NCBI RefSeq assembly: GCF_008630495.1
Contig: NZ_VWOJ01000002.1
Span: 139,001-203,000, forward strand
DNA length: 64,000 nucleotides
Direction of reading: 5' to 3'
Source of the DNA: Alkalicaulis satelles
Lineage (GTDB): Bacteria > Pseudomonadota > Alphaproteobacteria > Caulobacterales > Maricaulaceae
Numbering within the stretch: the stretch's first letter is position 1; each line of letters begins with the position of its first letter. This document shows, piece by piece, positions 44,673 through 54,560 of this stretch. The translations under genes were made by a program, and so were the position numbers. The notes beneath the pieces are model-generated. The model was given only the letters and a program-made list of their open reading frames with translations, was not told the DNA's origin and made no database searches.

Positions 44673-44995
44673 CCGCCCAAAATCCCCTTGCCTGCCAGCA
44701 ATCCAATCAAGGCCCTCGCGCGCCTGACCATTTTCACGCTCAGGCGTCTCAGCACGCCATGGCGCTCGGCATTGAGGAAAATGACCAGCCCGTAGTCATG
44801 GGAGAGCGTGTACATGACGACCAGCTTCATCTCCTTGAAAACATACTGCTAAACTGCCGGTCCAAGCTCGGGTATCGCGGCGCCAATCCCCGGATCGGTG
44901 GTGATGAAATCCACCGCTTGGCATACCTGCTCGTCTGAACAGATATGGCGTGCTCTGGCGTAGAAGGTCTGCGTTTCAACAAATCGGCGCTTCAC
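44669..44995 (-). pseudogene. RelE/HigB-like toxin with in-frame amber stop
   Basis: Read from GTG 44993-44995 this frame has 108 codons plus stop, the normal size of a RelE-superfamily toxin. It begins KRRFVETQTFYARARH and continues ITTDPGIGAAIPELG, the usual (E-T-x-x-F) and (N-P-x-x-G-x-x-I-P) toxin segments. Codon 49 is TAG (44849-44851); beyond it the frame resumes with MKLVVMYTLSHDYGLVIFLN, resembling the RVIYYYxxxDGxIYLL core. The stop overlaps the antitoxin ATG. Assignment rests on pattern and context; the R-rich catalytic region is poorly conserved. The toxin is probably inactive. Confidence 0.6.
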
Positions 44996-45010
44996 TGCCT
45001 GCCGATCCCC

Positions 45011-45062
45011 ACATTAAATCCACCCAAGCCATACGTCAATGGCGCACTACGCCAATGGCGCA
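45011..45062 (-). promoter_or_regulatory. promoter and operator repeats of the toxin-antitoxin operon
   Basis: Minus strand TTGACG (45034-45039), 17 bases, TAATGT (45011-45016), reading toward the toxin start at 44995. Two direct copies of the plus-strand 10-mer CAATGGCGCA lie at 45037-45046 and 45053-45062, overlapping and just upstream of the -35. Tandem sites 16 bases apart fit cooperative binding by a dimeric antitoxin. Confidence 0.5.
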
Positions 45063-45109
45063 TATAGCGATCCCTTGCACGCCGCCCCTATCCCACCGCA
45101 CAGCCCGCA

Positions 45110-45137
45110 TTGACCTTGGCCGGGTGGGGATTAATGT
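45110..45137 (+). promoter_or_regulatory. possible sdhC promoter
   Basis: Plus strand TTGACC (45110-45115), 16 bases, TAATGT (45132-45137), about 100 bases before the sdhC ATG. The bases 44996-45237 otherwise contain only the toxin-antitoxin promoter and no gene that I can recognise. Confidence 0.35.
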
Positions 45138-45237
45138 CCTGCCGCACGGGCTGGCGGGGCCGGTTTGCGAGTCGAACCCGCTTCAGAAGGCCAGTCATTT
45201 ACTGTTGAGTCTACCTGAAAAGGCGGAAATTTCGCCC

Positions 45238-45636
45238 ATGGCGCCCCATCCTTCCCGGCCCCTTTCCCCTCACGTTTCGATCTGGCGATGGCATGCGACC
45301 ATGGCCTCCTCCATCGCGCACCGCATGAGCGGGGTGGTCAATTATATCGGCGCGATGCTGGTGACCGCCTGGCTGGTGGCGCTGGCCTCAGGGCCGGAGG
45401 CCTACGCCATCGTGGAAACGGTGATGGCCGGGCCGCTGGCGACCCTGGTCAAGCTCGCCCTGATCGGGTTCACGCTGTCGCTGGTCTATCACCTGCTCAA
45501 TGGCGTGCGGCACCTGGCCTGGGATCTGGGGCTGGGGTTCGACCCCAAGGGCTCCAACACCCGCTCCATCCTCATCTTCATCGCCGCGATTGCGATCACG
45601 GCGGGCATCTGGGTTCTGGCCGGAGGGCTGATCTGA
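45238..45636 (+). CDS. sdhC: succinate dehydrogenase cytochrome b556 subunit SdhC
   Basis: A 132-residue membrane protein. The N-terminal RPLSPHVSIWRWHATMASSIAHRMSGV is the SdhC signature (RPLSPHLxIYR...SIxHRxTGV); the serine and arginine contribute to quinone binding. Three helices follow, with the haem-ligand histidine in YHLLNGVRHLAWDLG. It anchors complex II in the inner membrane. The ATG at 45238 is chosen from family length; longer in-frame upstream starts would cover the intergenic promoter. Its stop shares bases with the sdhD start (TGATG). Confidence 0.95.
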   Translation: MAPHPSRPLSPHVSIWRWHATMASSIAHRMSGVVNYIGAMLVTAWLVALASGPEAYAIVETVMAGPLATLVKLALIGFTLSLVYHLLNGVRHLAWDLGLGFDPKGSNTRSILIFIAAIAITAGIWVLAGGLI

Positions 45637-46013
45637 TGAGCGGACTGCGCACCCCTCTCTCGCGCGCCAAGGGCCTGGGCTCGGCGCGCACCGGATCGGG
45701 TCATTTCATCGCCCAGCGCGTCTCCGCCGTGGCGCTGATCGTGCTGATCCCGGCCTTTGTATGGATGATCGCGCGCCTGCCTGCGCTGGACTATGACAGC
45801 GCGCGCGCCATGATCGCCTCGCCGCTGGGCGCGCTGGTGACGCTGCTGACGCTGACAGCGGCGTTTTATCACATGCGCCTGGGTCTTCAGGTGGTGATCG
45901 AGGACTATATCACCAAGCCCGTCACCCGGGCCGCCCTGCTGATAGCAAACACGCTCATCGCGGCCGGCCTGTGGCTGGCGGCGCTGTATGCGGTCCTGGT
46001 GATCGCGGCATAG
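45636..46013 (+). CDS. sdhD: succinate dehydrogenase membrane anchor SdhD
   Basis: A 125-residue protein with three hydrophobic helices. The N-terminal [34 protein letters not shown] is typical of alphaproteobacterial SdhD (RTPLxRxxGLGSAxxGxxHxWxQRxTAV), and [15 protein letters not shown] carries the conserved histidine and the R[10 protein letters not shown] block. It forms the membrane anchor with SdhC. The ATG lies within TGATG. Confidence 0.95.
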   Translation: MSGLRTPLSRAKGLGSARTGSGHFIAQRVSAVALIVLIPAFVWMIARLPALDYDSARAMIASPLGALVTLLTLTAAFYHMRLGLQVVIEDYITKPVTRAALLIANTLIAAGLWLAALYAVLVIAA

Positions 46014-46027
46014 GAGTACTGGCGCCC

Positions 46028-47818
46028 ATGGCGAGCTATAAATGGATTGATCACAGCTTTGACGTGGTGGTGGTGGGCGCAGGCGGGTCCGGCCTGCGCG
46101 CGGCGCTTGGCGCGGCCCAGGCCGGGCTGAAGACGGCCTGCATCACCAAGGTCTTCCCCACCCGTTCCCACACCGTGGCCGCCCAGGGCGGCATCTCGGC
46201 GAGCCTGGGCAATATGGGCGAGGATGACTGGCGCTGGCACATGTACGACACCGTCAAGGGGTCGGACTGGCTGGGCGACCAGGACGCCATCGAATATCTG
46301 TGCCGCGAGGCGCCCGCCGCCGTGTACGAGCTGGAGCACTGGGGCGTGCCGTTTTCGCGCACCGAGGACGGCAAGATCTATCAGCGCGCCTTTGGCGGCA
46401 TGACCCGCAATTTCGGCGAAGGCCCGGTCCAGCGCACCTGCGCCGCCGCCGACCGCACCGGCCACGCCATATTGCACACGCTCTACGGCCAGTCCCTGCG
46501 CCACTCGACCGAGTTCTTCATCGAGTATTTCGCCCTTGACCTGATCATGGACGAAGAGGGCGTGTGCCGGGGCGTGACCGCCTGGAAGCTCGATGACGGC
46601 ACGCTGCACCGCTTCCGCGCCCAGAAGACGATTCTGGCCACCGGCGGTTATGGCCGGGCGTATTTCTCCGCCACCTCGGCCCATACCTGCACCGGTGACG
46701 GCAACGCCATGGTGCTGCGCGCCGGCCTGCCGCTGCAGGACATGGAGTTCGTCCAGTTCCACCCCACCGGGATCTATGGCGCAGGCTGCCTCATCACCGA
46801 GGGCGCGCGAGGCGAGGGCGGCTATCTGACCAATTCGGAAGGTGAGCGCTTCATGGAGCGCTACGCGCCCAACGCCAAGGATCTGGCCAGCCGGGACGTG
46901 GTCAGCCGGGCCATGACCATGGAGATCCGCGACGGGCGCGGGGTCGGGCCGGACAAGGACCATATCTTCCTGCATCTCGATCATCTGGACCCGAAAATCC
47001 TGGCCGAGCGCCTGCCGGGCATTTCCGAAAGCGCCAAGGTGTTCGCCGGCGTGGACGTGACCCGCGCCCCCATTCCGGTGCTGCCGACGGTGCATTACAA
47101 TATGGGCGGCATCCCCACAAATTATCACGGCGAGGTGCTGACCAAGGCCAAGGGCGACCCCGACACGGTGGTCCCCGGCCTGATGGCGGTGGGCGAGGCG
47201 GCCTGCGTGTCGGTGCACGGCGCCAACCGGCTGGGCTCCAACTCGCTGATCGATCTGGTGGTGTTCGGACGGGCCGCGGGCCTGCGCTGTGCGGCCACGG
47301 TGGAGGGCGGCGCCAATCAGCCCGACCTCACCGCCAAGGCCGGTGAAGCGACGCTGGAGCGGTTTGACCGGCTGCGCAACGCCAGCGGCGGCACGCCGAC
47401 GGCGAAGCTGCGCCTGGACATGCAGCGCGCCATGCAGGAAAACTGCGCGGTGTTCCGCACCCAGGAGGTGCTGGACGAGGGCGTGTCGCGCATCGCGGAA
47501 GTCCACAAGGGCGCCAGCGATATCGCCATCAATGACCGCTCCATGATCTGGAACACCGATCTGGTCGAGGCGCTGGAGTTCGACAATCTGATCGCCCAGG
47601 CCGCCGTGACCGTGAACTCGGCCGCTGCGCGCACTGAAAGCCGCGGCGCACACGCGCGCGAGGACTTCCCCGAGCGCGACGACAAGCAATGGATGAAGCA
47701 CACGCTGAGCTGGTTTGACGAGGCGACAGGCAAGGTCACGCTGGGCGACCGCCCGGTGCACGAATACACCCTGTCCAACGACATCGCCTATATCGAGCCC
47801 AAGGCGCGGGTTTATTAG
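46028..47818 (+). CDS. sdhA: succinate dehydrogenase flavoprotein subunit SdhA
   Basis: A 596-residue flavoprotein. The FAD loop is [16 protein letters not shown], the covalent FAD histidine is in [13 protein letters not shown], and the catalytic arginine block is [12 protein letters not shown] with [17 protein letters not shown] before it. It oxidises succinate to fumarate in the TCA cycle and passes electrons to SdhB. The ATG at 46028 gives the family N-terminus ([14 protein letters not shown]) and follows a GGAGTACTGGCG stretch. It is followed by a small coiled-coil gene before sdhB. Confidence 0.97.
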   Translation: MASYKWIDHSFDVVVVGAGGSGLRAALGAAQAGLKTACITKVFPTRSHTVAAQGGISASLGNMGEDDWRWHMYDTVKGSDWLGDQDAIEYLCREAPAAVYELEHWGVPFSRTEDGKIYQRAFGGMTRNFGEGPVQRTCAAADRTGHAILHTLYGQSLRHSTEFFIEYFALDLIMDEEGVCRGVTAWKLDDGTLHRFRAQKTILATGGYGRAYFSATSAHTCTGDGNAMVLRAGLPLQDMEFVQFHPTGIYGAGCLITEGARGEGGYLTNSEGERFMERYAPNAKDLASRDVVSRAMTMEIRDGRGVGPDKDHIFLHLDHLDPKILAERLPGISESAKVFAGVDVTRAPIPVLPTVHYNMGGIPTNYHGEVLTKAKGDPDTVVPGLMAVGEAACVSVHGANRLGSNSLIDLVVFGRAAGLRCAATVEGGANQPDLTAKAGEATLERFDRLRNASGGTPTAKLRLDMQRAMQENCAVFRTQEVLDEGVSRIAEVHKGASDIAINDRSMIWNTDLVEALEFDNLIAQAAVTVNSAAARTESRGAHAREDFPERDDKQWMKHTLSWFDEATGKVTLGDRPVHEYTLSNDIAYIEPKARVY

Positions 47819-47842
47819 ACGGGAATGTGGTAGACTGGGCGC

Positions 47843-48067
47843 ATGAGCAGCGAACCTGAAAGTCTTGTCCTTGAGTACCTGCGCCGGATCGACCTGCGCC
47901 TGGGTAAAGTCGAAGAGCGTCTCGGCAATGTGGTCGAGCGGCTGTCTTCGCTGGAGGACCAGACGGCGGGTTTGCGTCGCGACTTCATGCGTCTGGAACA
48001 TCGCATCGACGGATTCGAAGGCCGTCTGGACCGGATCGATCGCCGCCTCGATCTAACCAGCGCCTGA
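47843..48067 (+). CDS. small coiled-coil protein between sdhA and sdhB
   Basis: A 74-residue protein made almost entirely of heptads: [29 protein letters not shown] and [21 protein letters not shown]. It has no signal or membrane segment. Similar short EYLRRID-type coiled-coil proteins occur widely in Alphaproteobacteria with no set function. Its place inside the sdh operon, 24 bases after sdhA and 35 before sdhB, is unusual; it could be an assembly accessory or just an inserted gene. Confidence 0.75.
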   Translation: MSSEPESLVLEYLRRIDLRLGKVEERLGNVVERLSSLEDQTAGLRRDFMRLEHRIDGFEGRLDRIDRRLDLTSA

Positions 48068-48102
48068 TCTTCAAGTTCCGACTGCAACAGGACACGACAC
48101 GC

Positions 48103-48888
48103 ATGGTCCAGCTCACCCTGCCGAACAATTCCAAGGTCAAAAAAGGCAAGACCTGGCCCAAGCCTGAAGGGGCCAACGCCAAGGCGCTGCGCGAGTTCCG
48201 GGTATACCGCTATGATCCCGACAGCGGCGAGAACCCGCGCTGGGACACGTATTTCGTGGACATGGACCGGTGCGGCCCGATGGTGCTGGACGCCTTGTTC
48301 TTCATCAAGAACGAGATCGATTCCACCCTGGCCTTCCGGCGCTCGTGCCGGGAGGGGATTTGCGGCTCGTGCTCGATGAATATCGCCGGGCGCAACACCA
48401 TCGCCTGCACCAAGGCCATCGCCGACGACAAGGGCGTGATCACCATCGCGCCCCTGCCCCACCAGCCGGTGATCAAGGACCTGATCCCGGACCTGACCAA
48501 TTTCTACGCCCAGCTCACCTCCATCCAGCCCTGGCTGCAGACCGAGACGCCCACGCCCCAGGGCGAGTGGCGCCAGAGCCCGCAGGACCGCGAGGAGCTG
48601 GACGGGCTGTATGAGTGCATTCTGTGCGCCTCATGCTCCACGGCCTGCCCGTCCTACTGGTGGAATTCCGACAAGTATCTCGGGCCCGCCGCGCTCCTGC
48701 AGGCCTATCGCTGGATCGCCGACAGCCGCGACGAGGCCACCGGCGAGCGCCTGGATGCACTGGAAGACCCGTTCAAGCTCTATCGCTGTCACACCATCAT
48801 GAACTGCGCCCAGGTGTGCCCCAAGGGCCTGAACCCGGCCAAGGCCATCGGCAAAATCAAGGAATTGATGGTCGAGCGCCAGACCTGA
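48103..48888 (+). CDS. sdhB: succinate dehydrogenase iron-sulfur subunit SdhB
   Basis: A 261-residue protein. The [2Fe-2S] ligands lie in [21 protein letters not shown], the [4Fe-4S] and [3Fe-4S] ligands in [16 protein letters not shown] and [37 protein letters not shown] is the conserved quinone-site tryptophan region. It transfers electrons from SdhA flavin to ubiquinone in complex II. It ends the operon; no hairpin is obvious in the 71 bases before ftsK. Confidence 0.97.
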   Translation: MVQLTLPNNSKVKKGKTWPKPEGANAKALREFRVYRYDPDSGENPRWDTYFVDMDRCGPMVLDALFFIKNEIDSTLAFRRSCREGICGSCSMNIAGRNTIACTKAIADDKGVITIAPLPHQPVIKDLIPDLTNFYAQLTSIQPWLQTETPTPQGEWRQSPQDREELDGLYECILCASCSTACPSYWWNSDKYLGPAALLQAYRWIADSRDEATGERLDALEDPFKLYRCHTIMNCAQVCPKGLNPAKAIGKIKELMVERQT

Positions 48889-48962
48889 CCGGCCCGGCGC
48901 TCACGCGCCCCGGTTAGGTTTGCGTTTACCTTGCGGGAAGACTCCCCTGCGATCATGGGGTG

Positions 48963-51371
48963 ATGACCGCGCCCGCACGCATATCCGATGACGAGTTCAC
49001 GCCCGTGACGCCCCGCCCCGGCTGGCTGGCGCAGGCGTCGGCGCGCCTGATGGGCGCGGCCTTGGCGGGCGGCGGCGCGGCGGCGCTCATCGCCATGCTG
49101 ACCCATCACCCGCTGGACCCCAGCCTCAACGCCGCTACAGGGCGCGCGGTGATGAACTGGCTGGGCGCGCCGGGCGCGGTGACCGCAGACCTGTTGCTGC
49201 AGATCACCGGCTGGGCGGGCGCGGCCGCCGCGCTGGGCTTTATCGCCTGGGGGCTGATCCTGATGGCGCGCGGCGCGCGTGGACGCCCGGCGGCGCTGGG
49301 CTGGCTGCGCTTTGCCGCCGGGCTGGCGGGCGTGACGGGTTTCGCCATCGCGGTAGCGGCCCTGCCCATGCCGGCCAACTGGCCGTTTGCAGCCGGGCTG
49401 GGCGGATTGCTGGGCGACCATGCGCTGGCGGGCCTGGCCGGGCTGATCGCCCTGACCGGCCTGCCCGGGGCGAACCTGATGGCGGCGGGCATGGGGCTTC
49501 TGATCGCCGTGGGCGGATTGTTTTTCTGTTTCGGGCTGACCATGGGCGATGTGGCCGCGGCCGGCGACCGGGCGGCGCTGGCCTGGGCGACGGTGCGGGT
49601 GTGGGCTGACCAGCTAATCGGCGCAGCCCCGCGCCCCTGGCGGCGCGATGCGCCCGAGGCGCGCCCGGCGCCCGATGGCCGGGCCGAGACCGCGCCGGTC
49701 TTCCTGCAACAGGGCCGCGCAGCGCCGGCGGGCCTGAAGACCCGCAAGGCTTCAGCCAGCGAGCCGGACAATGGCCCGCCGGTGAAGATCGCCCCGCGCC
49801 GGCGCGCCAAACCGTCTGACCGCGAGGCGCGCGAGGCCCAGGGCGCGCTGGCGTTCGACGAGACCGGCGGGTTCGACCTGCCGCGCCTGGACCTGCTGGC
49901 GCCCTCCGCCGCGCGCGCCGACATGGCCGATCCGGACGCCCTGGCCCAGAACGCCGAGCTGCTGGCCGGCGTGCTGGCGGATTTCGGGGTGAAGGGCGAG
50001 ATCACCGCGGTGCGCCCCGGCCCGGTGGTCACGCTTTACGAGCTGGAGCCCGCGCCGGGGGTGAAGACCAGCCGTGTGATCAATCTGGCCGATGATATCG
50101 CCCGCTCCATGGCCGCCCAGGCCTGCCGCATCTCGGTGGTGCCCGGGCGCAACGCCATCGGCATCGAACTGCCCAACCAGCGCCGCGAGACGGTGTTCCT
50201 GCGCGCGCTCCTCGCCTCCAAAGGCTTTGAGGACGCCAAGGCCGAGCTGCCGCTGGCGCTGGGCGAGACCATTGGCGGGGAGCCCTACACGGCCGATCTG
50301 GCGCGCATGCCGCATCTGTTGATCGCGGGCACCACCGGGTCTGGCAAGTCGGTGGGCATCAACGCCATGATCCTGTCGCTGCTCTACCGGCTGACCCCGG
50401 ACCAGTGCCGCATGATCATGATCGACCCGAAAATGCTCGAACTGTCGGTCTATGACGGCATTCCCCACTTGCTCTCGCCCGTGGTGACCGACCCGAAAAA
50501 GGCGCTGGCGGCGCTCAAATGGACCGTGCGCGAGATGGAGTCGCGCTATCTCAAAATGTCCAAGGTGGGCGTGCGCAATATGAAGGGCTTCAACGAGCGC
50601 GCCGCCGAGGCCCGCGCCGCCGGAGAGATGCTCTCGCGCACCGTCCAGACCGGGTTCGACCGCGAGAGCGGCGAGCCGGTCTACGAGACCGAGACCATCG
50701 AGCCCGATCCCATGCCCTATATCGTGGTGGTCATCGACGAGATGGCCGACCTGATGATGGTGGCCGGCAAGGATATCGAGGGCGCGGTCCAGCGCCTGGC
50801 CCAGATGGCGCGCGCGGCGGGCATCCATCTGATCATGGCGACCCAGCGCCCGTCGGTGGACGTGATCACCGGCACCATCAAGGCCAATTTCCCGACCCGG
50901 ATTTCCTACCAGGTCACCTCGCGCATCGATTCACGCACCATCCTCAACGAGCAGGGCGCCGAGCAGCTCCTGGGCCAGGGCGATCTTCTGTTCATGGCCG
51001 GCGGCGGGCGCATACGCCGCCTGCACGGCCCGTTCGTCTCCGACCGCGAGGTCGAGCAGGTCGCCGCCTGGCTGAAAGAGCAGGGCGCGCCGGACTATCT
51101 CGACGCGGTCACCGATGATCACGACGAGGACGGCGGCGAGGCCGGCCTGTTCGGCGGCGGCGAGGGCTCGGGCGATGATCTGTTCGATCAGGCCGTGGCC
51201 GTGGTGGCGCGCGACCGCAAGGCTTCCACCAGCTATATCCAGCGCCGCCTGCAGATCGGCTATAACCGCGCCGCCTCGCTGGTCGAACGCATGGAGGACG
51301 AGGGCATGATCGGCCCCGCCGACCATACCGGCAAGCGCGAGATCTTCCTGCCCGAACGCGAGGATGTGTGA
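48963..51371 (+). CDS. ftsK: DNA translocase FtsK
   Basis: An 802-residue FtsK/SpoIIIE protein. Four to five N-terminal membrane helices span residues about 25-200. A short linker follows, then the motor: alpha domain at about 330-430 ([20 protein letters not shown]), Walker [13 protein letters not shown] near 457, Walker [34 protein letters not shown]. The gamma winged-helix domain ([29 protein letters not shown]) recognises KOPS sites. It pumps chromosome termini through the division septum and aids XerCD dimer resolution. A GTG directly before the ATG is an alternative start. Confidence 0.96.
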   Translation: MTAPARISDDEFTPVTPRPGWLAQASARLMGAALAGGGAAALIAMLTHHPLDPSLNAATGRAVMNWLGAPGAVTADLLLQITGWAGAAAALGFIAWGLILMARGARGRPAALGWLRFAAGLAGVTGFAIAVAALPMPANWPFAAGLGGLLGDHALAGLAGLIALTGLPGANLMAAGMGLLIAVGGLFFCFGLTMGDVAAAGDRAALAWATVRVWADQLIGAAPRPWRRDAPEARPAPDGRAETAPVFLQQGRAAPAGLKTRKASASEPDNGPPVKIAPRRRAKPSDREAREAQGALAFDETGGFDLPRLDLLAPSAARADMADPDALAQNAELLAGVLADFGVKGEITAVRPGPVVTLYELEPAPGVKTSRVINLADDIARSMAAQACRISVVPGRNAIGIELPNQRRETVFLRALLASKGFEDAKAELPLALGETIGGEPYTADLARMPHLLIAGTTGSGKSVGINAMILSLLYRLTPDQCRMIMIDPKMLELSVYDGIPHLLSPVVTDPKKALAALKWTVREMESRYLKMSKVGVRNMKGFNERAAEARAAGEMLSRTVQTGFDRESGEPVYETETIEPDPMPYIVVVIDEMADLMMVAGKDIEGAVQRLAQMARAAGIHLIMATQRPSVDVITGTIKANFPTRISYQVTSRIDSRTILNEQGAEQLLGQGDLLFMAGGGRIRRLHGPFVSDREVEQVAAWLKEQGAPDYLDAVTDDHDEDGGEAGLFGGGEGSGDDLFDQAVAVVARDRKASTSYIQRRLQIGYNRAASLVERMEDEGMIGPADHTGKREIFLPEREDV

Positions 51372-51439
51372 GGTCCGCCTGAACCGCTCCGGCCCGCCTT
51401 GCGTATAGCAAGGCGATAGTCAGCCAAGAGCGGAGCGCG

Positions 51440-51766
51440 ATGATGACCCTGGTGCGTGTGTTGAGCCTTGCAGGCGGCGTGGCGCTGCTGGCGCTGATTG
51501 TGTGGGCGGCCATGACCGCCGGTCAGTCGTTTGGCGAGGCTGTCGCCTGGCTGGTTTCCGGTCCGTGGGGCGTGGTCAGCCTGGCTGATCTGTATCTGGG
51601 CTTCTTCTTCATCGGCGTGCTGATCTGGCTGCTGGAGCCGAGCAAGCCCATCGCGCTTCTGTTCATCCTGCCCCTGCCCTTTCTGGGCAATGTGTGGGCG
51701 GCGGTGTGGATGGCCTGGCGCCTCGCCCACGTGATCGGCGCGCGCCGGAGCGCCCCGGCGCAGTAG
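51440..51766 (+). CDS. small membrane protein, unknown
   Basis: A 108-residue protein with three hydrophobic segments (LSLAGGVALLALIVWAAM, LADLYLGFFFIGVLIWLLE and IALLFILPLPFLGNVWAAVW). The motif VSLADLYLGFFFIGVLIWLLE resembles small DUF-type inner-membrane proteins; I do not assign a function. GAGCG stands before the ATG. It lies between ftsK and rarD on the same strand. Confidence 0.75.
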   Translation: MMTLVRVLSLAGGVALLALIVWAAMTAGQSFGEAVAWLVSGPWGVVSLADLYLGFFFIGVLIWLLEPSKPIALLFILPLPFLGNVWAAVWMAWRLAHVIGARRSAPAQ

Positions 51767-51818
51767 CTGAGCATATTCGCGAATGACAGGGCGGGCGCGC
51801 GGGTTTAACTCCGCGCCC

Positions 51819-52760
51819 ATGGCCCGGTCCCGCTCCGCTCCTGAAACGCCGCCCCCGCCGCCCGAGCCGTCGGGCCGGATGGAGCCGTTGCGGGCGGGGA
51901 TGACGGCGCTGGCCGGTTATGCGGTCTGGGGCCTGTCTCCGATCTTCTACAAGCTCCTGGCGTTCGCCAGCGCCGCCGAGATCGTGCTGCACCGGGCGGT
52001 GTGGTCGGTCCCCGCCCTTCTGATCCTGCTCTGGATGGCGCGGCGCATCGGCCCGGCCCTGGCGGTGCTGAAAGACCGGCGCGCGCTGATGCTGCTGGGC
52101 TTCACCGCCCTGGTGATCGGGTCGAACTGGTGGCTGTTCATCTTCGCCGTCAATGACGGGCGGGTGCTGGAAGTGTCGCTGGGCTATTTCATCAATCCGC
52201 TGATGAATGTGGCCGTGGGCGTGTTCATCGCCCATGAGCGCTTCGGACGCTGGCGGGCGGTGGCGGTGGGGCTGGCGGCCCTGGGCGTCGCCAACCAGAT
52301 CATCACCGTGGGCGAATTGCCCCTGATCGCGCTGGTGCTGGCGGGCACGTTCACCGTCTATGGCTATGTCAGGAAGACCATCGCGGTGGACGGGCGTATC
52401 GGCCTGTTCTGGGAAACCGCGCTCCTGGCCATACCGTCCGCATTCGCGCTGATCTGGCTGGAAGCGGGCGGCGGGAGCGGGCATTTCTTCACCGGGCCGC
52501 AGGCTGCGCTCCTCTTGATCCTGACCGGTCCCATGACCGTGGCGCCGCTGCTGCTATTCATCCTGGGCGCGCGCGGGGTGAGTTTCGCCACGCTCGGCCT
52601 GTTGCAGTTTCTCGCCCCGACCCTGCAATTCATCGTGGCTCTGGCCTATGGCGAGACCTTCACGCTGGGTCATCTGGTCACCTTCGCCCTGATCTGGTCA
52701 GGGCTGGCGGTGTTCGCCCTCGATCTCCTACACTCCAGCCGCAAGACGCCGCCAGGATGA
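51819..52760 (+). CDS. rarD: RarD-type EamA/DMT transporter
   Basis: A protein of about 313 residues with ten predicted helices. The N-terminal AGYAVWGLSPIFYKLLAFASAAEIVLHRAVWS and GSNWWLFIFAVNDGRVLEVSLGYFINPLMNVAVGV are RarD signatures (WG...P.Y.K.L.....E.L.HR..WS; N..L..WAV......E.SLGYFINPL). It is a drug/metabolite exporter of unknown substrate in the inner membrane. The ATG at 51819 gives a short proline-rich N-terminus; an ATG 12 codons earlier is possible. It ends one base before the epoxide-hydrolase-like gene. Confidence 0.92.
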   Translation: MARSRSAPETPPPPPEPSGRMEPLRAGMTALAGYAVWGLSPIFYKLLAFASAAEIVLHRAVWSVPALLILLWMARRIGPALAVLKDRRALMLLGFTALVIGSNWWLFIFAVNDGRVLEVSLGYFINPLMNVAVGVFIAHERFGRWRAVAVGLAALGVANQIITVGELPLIALVLAGTFTVYGYVRKTIAVDGRIGLFWETALLAIPSAFALIWLEAGGGSGHFFTGPQAALLLILTGPMTVAPLLLFILGARGVSFATLGLLQFLAPTLQFIVALAYGETFTLGHLVTFALIWSGLAVFALDLLHSSRKTPPG

Positions 52761-52761
52761 G

Positions 52762-53754
52762 ATGATGCCCGCTGACGCGCCCATACCCCCCGCCCGCCGC
52801 ATACGCGCGGGCGATATCACACTGAGCGTCCATGAGGCCGGGCCTCAGGACGGCCTGCCGGTCCTCCTGCTTCATGGCTGGCCGGATCTGGCGCTGAGCT
52901 GGGCGGCGCAGATGCGTGACTTGAGCCAGGCCGGCTTCCGGGTGATCGCGCCCGATTTGCGCGGGTTTGGCGGCTCGGACGCGCCTCATGATATCGCCGC
53001 CTATGGCATAGACGCGATGTGCGCGGATATCGAAAACCTGCTGGATGCGCTGGGGATCGAGCGCGCCGTGATCGCCGGGCATGACTGGGGCGGCATCATC
53101 ATGTGGCAGGCCGCCTGCCTGATCGCGCACCGCTTTCTGGGCGCCATCGGGGTCAACACGCCTCATTTGCCGCGCAGCTCCACCCCGCCGCTGGAGGTGT
53201 TCCGCGAGCAGGGCGGCGAGGAGCACTATATCGTGCGCTTCCAGGACGAGGCCGCCGATGAGCTGTTCGCCGGCCGTGAGGATGATTTCTTCGCCTTCTC
53301 CTTCGCCCCGCCTCCGCCCAGCGGGGATATGGCCAAGCTGCCCGCCTCCATGACCCATCTGCCGCTCCGGTTTGACCGGTTTGTCGCGCGCGGCGGACTG
53401 AAATCGGAAGAGGATTGCGTCATCGGCCCGGACCTCAGGGCGCAATACGCCCAGGCCTATCGCCGGTCGGGCTTTCGCGGCGGGCTCAATCTCTACCGTA
53501 ATTTCAACGCCAACTGGGCGCGCATGGGCGGGGTGGATCACCGCCTGTCCATGCCCTGCCTGATGATCTCGGCGGAGTGTGATTTCATGCTGCCGCCCAA
53601 ACTCACCGCCTGGATGCCCGCCCTGTGCGCTGATCTCGAACGCCATGTGATCGAGGATATCGGCCACTGGACCATGGCCGAGGCGCCTGAAACCCTGAGC
53701 GCGCTCATGCTGGACTGGCTTCAGCGCCGGTTCATAAAGGCGCAGGCAGGCTGA
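52762..53754 (+). CDS. alpha/beta hydrolase, epoxide hydrolase-like
   Basis: A 330-residue hydrolase. LLHGWPDLALSW is the oxyanion HGWP motif, the nucleophile is Asp in AGHDWGG (about residue 112), DLRGFGGSDAP the typical loop, and the base is His in DIGHWTMAEAPE. The Asp nucleophile and HGWP favour epoxide hydrolase over esterase; dehalogenase chemistry is a less likely choice. The substrate is unknown. The start is the first ATG in ATGATG, one base after the rarD stop, so they are likely co-transcribed. Confidence 0.9.
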   Translation: MMPADAPIPPARRIRAGDITLSVHEAGPQDGLPVLLLHGWPDLALSWAAQMRDLSQAGFRVIAPDLRGFGGSDAPHDIAAYGIDAMCADIENLLDALGIERAVIAGHDWGGIIMWQAACLIAHRFLGAIGVNTPHLPRSSTPPLEVFREQGGEEHYIVRFQDEAADELFAGREDDFFAFSFAPPPPSGDMAKLPASMTHLPLRFDRFVARGGLKSEEDCVIGPDLRAQYAQAYRRSGFRGGLNLYRNFNANWARMGGVDHRLSMPCLMISAECDFMLPPKLTAWMPALCADLERHVIEDIGHWTMAEAPETLSALMLDWLQRRFIKAQAG

Positions 53755-53785
53755 CGCCGGCATTTAGAGATAAGGGGCTGATGAG

Positions 53786-54487
53786 ATGAACCGCCGTGAG
53801 ATGATCGCCGCCAGCATGGCGGCCGCCGCCTGCTTCACCCTTGCACCCGCCGCCCGCGCCCAGAGCGCCGCCGGCCCCGCCGTGCGCGAGATGCTGACCA
53901 GCGCTGCGCGCCTGTCCACAACGCGCCTGGGCGCAAGGGACGGGTTCTTCGGCGACAGCCTGGTGCGCATCCCCTTGCCGGGAACCCTGCGCAGCGCCCA
54001 GCAGCGCCTGCGCCCGGCGGGCCTGTCAGGACCGCTCGATGATGTGGAGCTGCGCATGAACAGGGCGGCGGAAGCAGCCATGCCCGCGGCGCGCGATTTG
54101 TTCGTCAACGCCATCCGCACCCTGACCATCGAGGACGCAGCCGGCATTGTGCGCGGTGGAGACACGGCAGCCACGCAATACCTGCGCGGCCGCACCGCGG
54201 CGCCCCTGACCGGTCTGATGCGACCGCCCATGGAGCGCACGCTGAGCGAATCGGGCGCCTATTCGGCGGTGGACGCCGCCTCCAACCTGGTCACGGCGCG
54301 ATCCGGTCTGGGCAGGCTGTTCGGCTCTCGCGCGCCGGCGGCGAACTTGCGCGATCAGGTCACCGACTTCGCCGTGGAGAAGGCGCTGGACGGCGTGTTC
54401 CACTATATCGGCGTGGAAGAGCGCGCCATCCGCCGCGATCCGCTGCGCCAGGGCGCCTCGCTGCTGGGCCGGATCATGGGCGGCTAG
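53786..54487 (+). CDS. DUF4197 family exported protein
   Basis: A 233-residue protein with a signal peptide (MNRREMIAASMAAAACFTLAPAARAQ; the RRE start hints at Tat but lacks the full twin-arginine pattern). FFGDSLVRIPLPGTLRSAQQRLRPAGLSGPLDDVELRMNRAAEAAMP and AAPLTGLMRPPMERTLSESGAYSAVD are the DUF4197 blocks, and DFAVEKALDGVFHYIGVEERAIRRDP the C-terminal block. Function unknown; a periplasmic location is expected. It is alone after the hydrolase gene. Confidence 0.9.
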   Translation: MNRREMIAASMAAAACFTLAPAARAQSAAGPAVREMLTSAARLSTTRLGARDGFFGDSLVRIPLPGTLRSAQQRLRPAGLSGPLDDVELRMNRAAEAAMPAARDLFVNAIRTLTIEDAAGIVRGGDTAATQYLRGRTAAPLTGLMRPPMERTLSESGAYSAVDAASNLVTARSGLGRLFGSRAPAANLRDQVTDFAVEKALDGVFHYIGVEERAIRRDPLRQGASLLGRIMGG

Positions 54488-54560
54488 GCTGGACCCCCCG
54501 CCTGGGCTGTGCCAGTTTCCGGGCTCCCCCCTTCATTTCCCCAACTGACGAGCGCGTGAC

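Noticed and set aside
45905-48001. Long minus-strand open frame of 698 codons
   Set aside because: Antisense shadow of sdhA with no domain and biased His/Gly/Ala/Arg content.
48914-48930. CtrA-like box (TTAG-N7-TTTA) before ftsK
   Set aside because: Both half-sites deviate from TTAA, so chance is as likely.
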